Source: a bacterium
Lineage (GTDB): Bacteria > Desulfobacterota > Binatia > UBA12015
DNA: 12,520 nucleotides
Assembly: GCA_018970825.1 (NCBI GenBank)
Contig: JAGWVP010000033.1
Span: 1 to 12,520, forward strand
Reading direction: 5' to 3'
Part shown: positions 8,023 through 12,520 of the stretch, piece by piece
Layout: each line of letters starts with the position of its first letter
Numbering within the stretch: position 1 is the first letter of the stretch
The notes under the pieces: generated by a model
What the model was told of the DNA's origin: nothing
Databases searched by the model: none
Seen by the model: the letters and a program-made list of their open reading frames with translations, nothing else
Translations under genes and position numbers: made by a program

Positions 8023-9124
8023 GGCTCTCGAAGTCGATCCGGGGATCGACGGCGACGTAGGTCAGGTCCTCGACCAGCTTCACGACGAGGCCGAGCAGCG
8101 TGAAGAACCAGAGCGTGCCGAACATGACCGGGTAGTCGCGGTTGATCGCGGCCTCGAAGCCGAGCAGCCCGAGCCCGTCGAGCGAGAAGATGACCTCGGT
8201 GAGGAGTGCACCCGTGAAGAGGATCCCGAGCAGCGCCCCGGGGAAGCCCGAGATCACGATCAGCATGGCGTTGCGGAACACGTGGCCGTAGAGGATGCGA
8301 CGCTCGGAGAGCCCCTTCGATCGTGCCGTGGTCACGTACTGCTGGTGGATCTGCTCGAGGAAGGAGTTCTTCGTCAGCAGCGTGAGGCCGGCGAAGCCGC
8401 CGATCACCATCGAGAGCACCGGCAGCGCCATGTGCCAGAGGTAGTCGGCCACCTTGCCGAGCGGCGAGAGCGCGTCGAAGTCGTCCGAAACGAGTCCGCG
8501 CAGCGGGAACCACGAGAGATAGCGTCCGCCGGCGAACAGGATCACGAGCAGGATCGCGAAGAGGAACCCGGGGATGGCGTTGCCGACGACCACGAGCGCC
8601 GAGGTCCAGAGGTCGAAGCGCGAACCGTCGCGCACCGCCTTCGCGATGCCGAGCGGAATCGAGACCAGGTGGACGAGCAGCGTCGTCCAGAGCCCGAGCG
8701 AGATCGAGACGGCCATGCGCTCGCGGACGAGGCTCGCGACCGACTTGTCGCGGAAGAAGCTCCGGCCGAAGTCGAAGCGCAGGAACTTCCCCATCATGTG
8801 CAGGAAGCGCAGGTGGGCGGGCTTGTCGAAGCCGAACTCGCGCTCGAGCCGGCGGATGAACTCCGGGTCGATTCCCTGCGCGCCGTGGTACTTGCCTGCC
8901 GTGGCCGAGGAGGTGCCCGGCGCAAGCGGCTTGCCCCCTCCCGCTTCCCCGCCGGCGCCCCCGCCGAACCTCGCCGTCGCCTGGACGTCGGTTCCCTTGA
9001 CCTTCGCGAGCACCTGCTCGACCGGGCCCCCCGGCGCCGCGTTGATGACGACGAAGTTCAGGACCATGATCCCGAACAGGGTCGGGATCATGAGCAGGAG
9101 TCGTCGCAGGACGTAGGCGGCCAT
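8012..9124 (-). CDS. yejB: Peptide ABC importer permease YejB
   Basis: A 370-residue inner-membrane permease of the binding-protein-dependent (DppB/OppB-like) family, very close in pattern to E. coli YejB. It opens with a membrane helix (YVLRRLLLMIPTLFGIMVL, 4-22), followed by NAAPGGPVEQ at 28-37 and a Gly-rich periplasmic insert (53-82) typical of YejB. GIDPEFI and the YGFDKP-like GFDKP motif follow at 84-102. A cluster of helices spans about 135-350. The coupling loop YVTTARSKGLSERRILYGH (263-281) would dock onto a YejF ATPase domain. The C-terminus, VDPRIDFESR at 359-368, is also characteristic. The start is ATG at 9124-9122, with a perfect GGAGGAGGT ribosome-binding site. It lies 18 nt after yejA and overlaps yejEF by 11 nt, so the three importer genes form one operon. 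Confidence 0.95.
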   Translation of the reverse strand: MAAYVLRRLLLMIPTLFGIMVLNFVVINAAPGGPVEQVLAKVKGTDVQATARFGGGAGGEAGGGKPLAPGTSSATAGKYHGAQGIDPEFIRRLEREFGFDKPAHLRFLHMMGKFLRFDFGRSFFRDKSVASLVRERMAVSISLGLWTTLLVHLVSIPLGIAKAVRDGSRFDLWTSALVVVGNAIPGFLFAILLVILFAGGRYLSWFPLRGLVSDDFDALSPLGKVADYLWHMALPVLSMVIGGFAGLTLLTKNSFLEQIHQQYVTTARSKGLSERRILYGHVFRNAMLIVISGFPGALLGILFTGALLTEVIFSLDGLGLLGFEAAINRDYPVMFGTLWFFTLLGLVVKLVEDLTYVAVDPRIDFESRDV

Positions 9125-9133
9125 CGCGCGGGG

Positions 9134-9142
9134 ACCTCCTCC
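9134..9142 (-). promoter_or_regulatory. Strong Shine-Dalgarno sequence of yejB
   Basis: The minus-strand sequence GGAGGAGGT directly follows the yejA stop codon and sits 9 nt before the yejB ATG. It confirms the start at 9124 and suggests high translation of the permease. Confidence 0.85.
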
Positions 9143-11056
9143 TCAGGGCGTCGCGGACTTGCCTCGACGCTTCGCGAGCGCTTCGGCCTTCGACGGATCG
9201 ACCCACCAGGCATCGAGCTGGTATCCCTGCGTCGGCACCTTCGACGGCTGCCCCAGCAGGTCCCACCAGGCGACCCGGTCGACGGGCGAGTGCCACTGGG
9301 GCACGACCCAGTGCCCCCACTGCAGCACCCGGTCGAGGGCGCGGGTCCGGTCGACGAGGCTCTTCCGGTCCGGCGCGGAGACGACCTGCTCGACCAGTGC
9401 GTCGACCGCCGGATCGCGGAGACCGATCAGGTTGTCGCTTCCGGCCTTGTCGGCGAAGGCCGAGCCCCAGAAGGAGCGCTGCTCGTTCCCGGGCGAGGAG
9501 GACTGCGGGAAGTTTCCGACCACGACGTCGAAGTCGAAGTCGTCGAGTCGACGGCGGTACTGTGCGCTGTCGACCGTGCGCACCGTCGCGGCGATGCCGA
9601 GCCGCTCGAGGTTCTTCGCCCAGGGGAGCGCGACCCGCTCGAAGAGCGGGCTCACGAGGAGGATCTCGAAGCGCATCGGCTCGCCGTTGCCGTCGACGAG
9701 CTTCTTGGTCGCCGGGTCGACCTTCCAGCCGGCCTCGCGGAGCAGCTCGACCGCGCGCTTCAGTTGCTCGCGGTTGTTGCCGCTTCCGTCGGTCGCGGGC
9801 GGGCGGAACTCGGTCGTGAAGACCTCGTCGGGCACCTTGCCGCGCAGCGGCTCGAGGACGGCGACCTCGCCCGGCCCCGGGAGGCCCGTCGCCGCGAGCT
9901 CGGAGTTGTCGAAGAAGCTCCGGCTGCGGCGGTACTGGCCGAAGAAGAGCGTGCGGTTCGACCACTCGAAGTCGAAGGCGAGGCCGAGCGCCTCGCGCAC
10001 CCGGCGGTCGCGGAAGAGCGGCCTGCGGGCGTTGAAGACGAACGCCTGCATCCCGGCAGGGCGGTCGTGCGGGATCTCCTCCTTCTTCACGAGCCCTTCG
10101 CGCACGGCGGGAAAGTCGTAGGCGGTCGCCCAGGCCTTCGAGGAGTTCTCGGGTCGCACGTCGTACTCGCCGGCCTTGAAGGCCTCGAGCTCGACGGTGT
10201 CGTCCCGGTAGTAGTCGACGACGATCTCGTCGAAGTTGTCGCGGCCGACGTTCACCGGGAGCTCCCGGCCCCAGTAGTCGGGCACGCGGCGGAACACGAC
10301 CCGCCGCCCCGCGTCGAAACTCTCGATCCGGTAGGGGCCGCTGCCGAGCGGCGGCTCGAGCGTCGTCTTGTCGAACTCGCGCGTCGCCCACCAGTGCTTC
10401 GGCAGCACGACCAGCTGCCCCAGGATGAGCGGCAGCTCGCGGTTCTGGCCCGGCTTGAAGGTGAAGCGGACGACGCGGTCGGAGAGCTTCTCCGCCTTCG
10501 CCACACCCTCCCAGTAGGCGCGGTAGAAGGGCTGCCCCTTCGCGCGGAGCGTCTCGAAGGACCACAGCACGTCGTCGGCGGTGACCGGCCTGCCGTCGTG
10601 CCAGCGCGCCTGCGGGCGCAGCGTGAAGGTGACCGACGAGCGGTCGGGCGGCGTCTCGACCTTCTCGGCGAGGAGCCCGTACTCGCTGAAGGGCTCGTCG
10701 GCCGACGACACGAGGAGCGTGTCCCACGTCCGGGAGAGTCCTGCAGCCGGGTTTCCGCGGACGAGGAAGGGGTTGAAACTGTCGAAGGTCCCGACCGCGG
10801 CCTGGCGGACGCGTCCACCCTTGGGCGCCTTCGGGTTCACGTAGTCGAAGTGGGCGAACCCGGGCGGGTACTTGAGGTCGCCGTGCATCGCGATGCCGTG
10901 CGTCGCCGAAGCGACGGGGGCCACGGGTGCGCCCGGCGCGGCCGCGGGCGCGGCCGGTCCCGGGCGCTCGTCGGCGCGCGCCGGTGTTGCGGCGAGAACC
11001 GCGGCGAGCAGGCGCGTCGTTGCAGCGAGGAGGATCGTCGTGCGTCTCGGTCCCAT
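9143..11056 (-). CDS. yejA: Periplasmic peptide-binding protein YejA of the YejABEF importer
   Basis: A 637-residue solute-binding protein of the SBP_bac_5 (peptide/nickel-binding) family, near the usual YejA length of about 600. Residues 1-28 form a signal peptide ending ARA. A short Ala/Pro linker (29-48) may let the domain reach out from the membrane. The YejA hallmark HGIAMHGDLKYPPGF starts near residue 53, followed by FDYVNPKAPKGG and FDSFNPF. ARWHDGRPVTADDVLWSFE, a strongly conserved family segment, lies in the first lobe. The protein delivers peptides to YejB and the YejE domain. In enterobacteria the system imports microcin C, and in some alphaproteobacteria it imports muropeptides (family knowledge). 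The start is ATG at 11056-11054. The frame is open further upstream, but that part lacks a signal sequence. No clear ribosome-binding site is seen. It begins 65 nt after the lipoprotein gene. Confidence 0.94.
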   Translation of the reverse strand: MGPRRTTILLAATTRLLAAVLAATPARADERPGPAAPAAAPGAPVAPVASATHGIAMHGDLKYPPGFAHFDYVNPKAPKGGRVRQAAVGTFDSFNPFLVRGNPAAGLSRTWDTLLVSSADEPFSEYGLLAEKVETPPDRSSVTFTLRPQARWHDGRPVTADDVLWSFETLRAKGQPFYRAYWEGVAKAEKLSDRVVRFTFKPGQNRELPLILGQLVVLPKHWWATREFDKTTLEPPLGSGPYRIESFDAGRRVVFRRVPDYWGRELPVNVGRDNFDEIVVDYYRDDTVELEAFKAGEYDVRPENSSKAWATAYDFPAVREGLVKKEEIPHDRPAGMQAFVFNARRPLFRDRRVREALGLAFDFEWSNRTLFFGQYRRSRSFFDNSELAATGLPGPGEVAVLEPLRGKVPDEVFTTEFRPPATDGSGNNREQLKRAVELLREAGWKVDPATKKLVDGNGEPMRFEILLVSPLFERVALPWAKNLERLGIAATVRTVDSAQYRRRLDDFDFDVVVGNFPQSSSPGNEQRSFWGSAFADKAGSDNLIGLRDPAVDALVEQVVSAPDRKSLVDRTRALDRVLQWGHWVVPQWHSPVDRVAWWDLLGQPSKVPTQGYQLDAWWVDPSKAEALAKRRGKSATP

Positions 11057-11121
11057 GGCGCCGAGACTATCCGGATCGCGCCGGTGCACGCCAAGCGGCG
11101 GGCGACCGCCCGGCAACCGGG
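11057..11121 (-). other. Short gap before yejA with a small hairpin
   Basis: This 65-nt gap separates the lipoprotein gene from yejA. It contains a 5-bp GC stem, CGGGC and GCCCG (11099-11112, 4-nt loop), just after the lipoprotein stop, and no T run. A TTGGCG/TAGTCT pair can be drawn on the minus strand, but its 19-nt spacing and poor match make a promoter doubtful. Read-through from the upstream pair into the importer genes is therefore plausible. Confidence 0.4.
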
Positions 11122-11646
11122 TCAGCGGGTGACGACGACCGTGGCCTGCCGTCCTTCGGCCACCGACACCTGCCCGAGCGCCATGCCCTTGGCAGGCCTC
11201 CCGGCGGCGTCGAACCACGCGACCGGGCACACGACGAAGTAGGTTCCCGCGGGCAGGCCGTCGAAGCGGAAGCGACCTTGCGTGTCCGACGTGGTCGCCC
11301 ACCGGACCTGGTTCATGTGCGGGTCCGGGAGCGACAACTTGCCGGGCAGGACGACGTCGTTCACGTAACGCTCGGTCTCGGTCACCCGCGGCAGCAGGAG
11401 AACCTCGCCGTCGGCGCCGTAGAAGGTGCCGCCGCCCGGCACGCGCACGACGACCTGGCCCTCGACCACGGCGGAGCCCGGCAGCTGGTATGGCGCGTAT
11501 TCCTGCCGGTTCAGGATCCCGTGGCGCGTGATGGCCTTGTTCTCGTTGCACCCGCCGAGGGCGGACGCGACGACGAGGGCCGACGCGACGGCGTGAATGC
11601 GTGCCCACGGGGCGAGGCCCCGGATCCGGGCGGAGAAACCCGTCAC
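11122..11646 (-). CDS. Lipoprotein with carboxypeptidase-regulatory-like domain, function unknown
   Basis: A 174-residue protein starting with GTG at 11646-11644, which overlaps the stop of the preceding gene as GTGA (4-nt overlap). Residues 1-32 are a signal sequence ending in a lipobox, ALGGC, with the lipidated cysteine at 33. The mature part would be anchored to the membrane. Residues about 57-172 look like a small beta-sandwich: AVVEGQVVVRVPGGG at 59-73, then a late GRFRFDGLPAGTYFVV at 124-139, the classical closing pattern of carboxypeptidase-regulatory-like (transthyretin-like) domains. Such domains usually mediate binding or assembly at the cell surface and are not enzymes. The close coupling to the six-cysteine secreted protein suggests the two act together, but their role is unknown. 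No Shine-Dalgarno is evident, in line with coupled translation. Confidence 0.8.
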   Translation of the reverse strand: MTGFSARIRGLAPWARIHAVASALVVASALGGCNENKAITRHGILNRQEYAPYQLPGSAVVEGQVVVRVPGGGTFYGADGEVLLLPRVTETERYVNDVVLPGKLSLPDPHMNQVRWATTSDTQGRFRFDGLPAGTYFVVCPVAWFDAAGRPAKGMALGQVSVAEGRQATVVVTR

Positions 11647-12272
11647 GTGCAGTTCGGCTCGAACTGCGTGACCTGCGTGCGCGTCACGCGCACGTTTCGT
11701 CCGGGGCCCGAGACCGAGTAGGCCGGGCCGGTGGACGGGTCGATCACGATCGTCCCGTTTCCGTTCGTGCCCCAGCCGGACTTGTACGTCGTTCGGTTGA
11801 TCACGCAGGGCGGAATGGGTCCGGTCTGGATCTTCTGGTGGTCGCGGTAGTTGACCTTGCCCTCGGTCTCGTAGCTGTACTGGTAGGTGCCGTACTTGCC
11901 GACGAGCGGCTTCGTCGTGAATCGACGCGTGTTGTTCGCCCGCAGCGTGTGACGGGGAGCGATCCCGCGATCGGCGAGCACGAGCGTGCTGCAGATCCCG
12001 TCCACGCAGAGGTACTGCTGGATCGACCACCGGAGCTTCACGCCCCGGCGAGCCGGGTTCGTCCCCTGCCGGAGCAGTTCGGTCGCACGGAAGCGGGTGC
12101 GCAACTCGCAGGTCGAAGTCGCAGGCACCGTCGGGGGACAGGTGGTCGGAGTGAGCGCGGTCGTCTGCGTCCGCTGGACGCGGCGGTGAAAGCGCTCGGT
12201 CTCCGCACCGGCGAGTGCGGGCAGCAGGAGAGCTGCGAGAGTCGCCGTGGCGGCGAGATGCGTTCGGGTCAT
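11643..12272 (-). CDS. Secreted six-cysteine protein of unknown function
   Basis: A 209-residue protein that I do not recognise. Residues 1-23 form a signal peptide (LAALLLPALAGA before ETE). The mature part contains six cysteines (45, 55, 89, 94, 156 and 208), including the pair LCVDGIC at 88-94. An even number in an exported protein suggests disulfide bonds. It is rich in Thr, Arg, Tyr and Asn with no hydrophobic helix, which suggests an extracellular beta-rich fold. The start is ATG at 12272-12270, preceded by GGAG at 12287-12284 with 11 nt spacing. The frame is open further upstream to 12386, but that extension is low-complexity, would cover the promoter candidate and would bury the signal peptide. 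Its stop overlaps the lipoprotein start. High GC and codon bias match the neighbours, so there is no sign of recent transfer. Confidence 0.78.
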   Translation of the reverse strand: MTRTHLAATATLAALLLPALAGAETERFHRRVQRTQTTALTPTTCPPTVPATSTCELRTRFRATELLRQGTNPARRGVKLRWSIQQYLCVDGICSTLVLADRGIAPRHTLRANNTRRFTTKPLVGKYGTYQYSYETEGKVNYRDHQKIQTGPIPPCVINRTTYKSGWGTNGNGTIVIDPSTGPAYSVSGPGRNVRVTRTQVTQFEPNCT

Positions 12273-12374
12273 GTCGTGTTCGTCTCCACTTGTCCGGAGC
12301 GCCTCGACGGACGGCCGGACTCCGGCTGCTCGTGTTCCCGAGCCGCCACCGCCCGGAGCAGCGGAGGCCTCGTG

Positions 12375-12403
12375 GTCAGACCGCACGGGCGCGCGGATGT
12401 CAA
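12375..12403 (-). promoter_or_regulatory. Sigma-70-type promoter candidate for the secreted-protein/lipoprotein pair
   Basis: On the minus strand a perfect -35 hexamer TTGACA (12403-12398) is followed by exactly 17 nt and a weak -10, TCTGAC (12380-12375, three of six consensus bases). It lies about 100 nt upstream of the ATG at 12272. The perfect -35 stands out in GC-rich DNA. If it is active, it could also drive yejA, yejB and yejEF by read-through. Confidence 0.45.
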
Positions 12404-12451
12404 CCGAAATCTGGCGCGGGCGCGAGGCCCTGACCGGTCGTCGAGCCGGTT

Positions 12452-12471
12452 CCCCGAGGTTCTCCTCGGGG
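12452..12471. repeat. Perfect 8-bp inverted repeat (hairpin) upstream of the promoter candidate
   Basis: CCCCGAGG and CCTCGGGG are separated by four bases (TTCT on the plus strand). No T run follows on either strand. It could be the terminator stem of a gene beyond the right edge or a protein-binding palindrome for the promoter about 50 nt away. Chance in GC-rich DNA is also possible. Confidence 0.45.
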
Positions 12472-12520
12472 CCGTCGCGCTCGCCCCGACGTCTGCTCGA
12501 AACGAAGTCGGCCCGCCCCG

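Larger units (their letters stand above)
12273..12520 (-). other. Upstream non-coding region at the right edge
   Basis: No convincing gene lies here. Going towards the secreted-protein gene, the minus strand holds an 8-bp hairpin (12471-12452), a TTGACA promoter candidate (12403-12375) and about 95 nt of leader. A short plus-strand frame starts at 12397 and runs off the window edge, but it lacks a ribosome-binding site and is Arg/Ser/Pro-rich, so it is not called. Confidence 0.5.

Noticed and set aside
5110..8103. A 997-codon open frame on the plus strand, opposite yejEF
   Set aside because: It is antisense to a protein with every ABC transporter motif in place. Its His/Arg/Asp/Glu-rich content is the usual product of reading GC-rich codons backwards.
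8019..10727. A 902-codon minus-strand frame overlapping yejA and yejB
   Set aside because: It is Arg/Pro-rich throughout and lies in another frame over two genes with strong family matches and good starts.
8282..11242. A 986-codon open frame on the plus strand, opposite yejA and yejB
   Set aside because: It lies antisense to two clearly identified genes, has no recognisable domain, and spans three gene boundaries.
11057..11608. Upstream extension of the yejA frame to position 11608
   Set aside because: The extra 184 residues overlap the lipoprotein gene in another frame, are Arg-rich, and would place the signal peptide in the middle of the protein.
12397..12520. Plus-strand frame starting with ATG at 12397 and open to the window edge
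   Set aside because: It has no ribosome-binding site, an Arg/Ser/Pro-rich content and no recognisable motif, and it overlaps the promoter candidate. Only 41 codons are visible, so it cannot be tested.

Overview
The window comes from a very GC-rich Gram-negative bacterium. The signs are strong G/C preference at third codon positions, long open frames on the antisense strand, two periplasmic binding proteins, a lipoprotein and a type IV pilus ATPase. The mix of pilT, recX, YejABEF and a secreted beta-helix protein resembles deltaproteobacteria-like lineages such as Myxococcota, Desulfobacterota or Binatota. That placement is inference only. No rRNA, tRNA, CRISPR array, insertion sequence or phage gene was seen.

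All eleven supported genes lie on the minus strand, so transcription runs from high to low coordinates. From 12520 downward: (1) an upstream region at 12273-12520 with a TTGACA-type promoter candidate and an 8-bp hairpin; (2) a translationally coupled pair, a secreted six-cysteine protein of unknown function (11643-12272) and a lipoprotein with a carboxypeptidase-regulatory-like domain (11122-11646); (3) a YejABEF-type peptide importer made of yejA (9143-11056), yejB (8012-9124) and one 981-residue gene that joins YejE to YejF (5077-8022); (4) a 128-nt intergenic region with two hairpins and a clear ribosome-binding site; (5) a second tight run made of pilT (3701-4948), recX (3129-3674), an MFS transporter (1841-3136), a secreted beta-helix protein (865-1824), modA (99-851) and the start of modB (1-97).

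The genes group into modules. The importer is complete: YejA binds peptide in the periplasm, YejB and the YejE part form the channel, and the two ATPase domains of the YejF part power it. ModA and ModB belong to a molybdate ABC importer that continues beyond the left edge. PilT (pilus retraction), RecX (control of RecA), the MFS carrier and the beta-helix protein have no obvious shared pathway, but spacings of 26 nt or less, or overlaps, suggest one transcript.

Most genes belong to well-known families. The least ordinary feature is the in-frame YejE-YejF fusion, with a possible internal start in its linker. Next is the uncharacterised secreted/lipoprotein pair upstream of the importer. I found no convincing evidence of a wholly new system.
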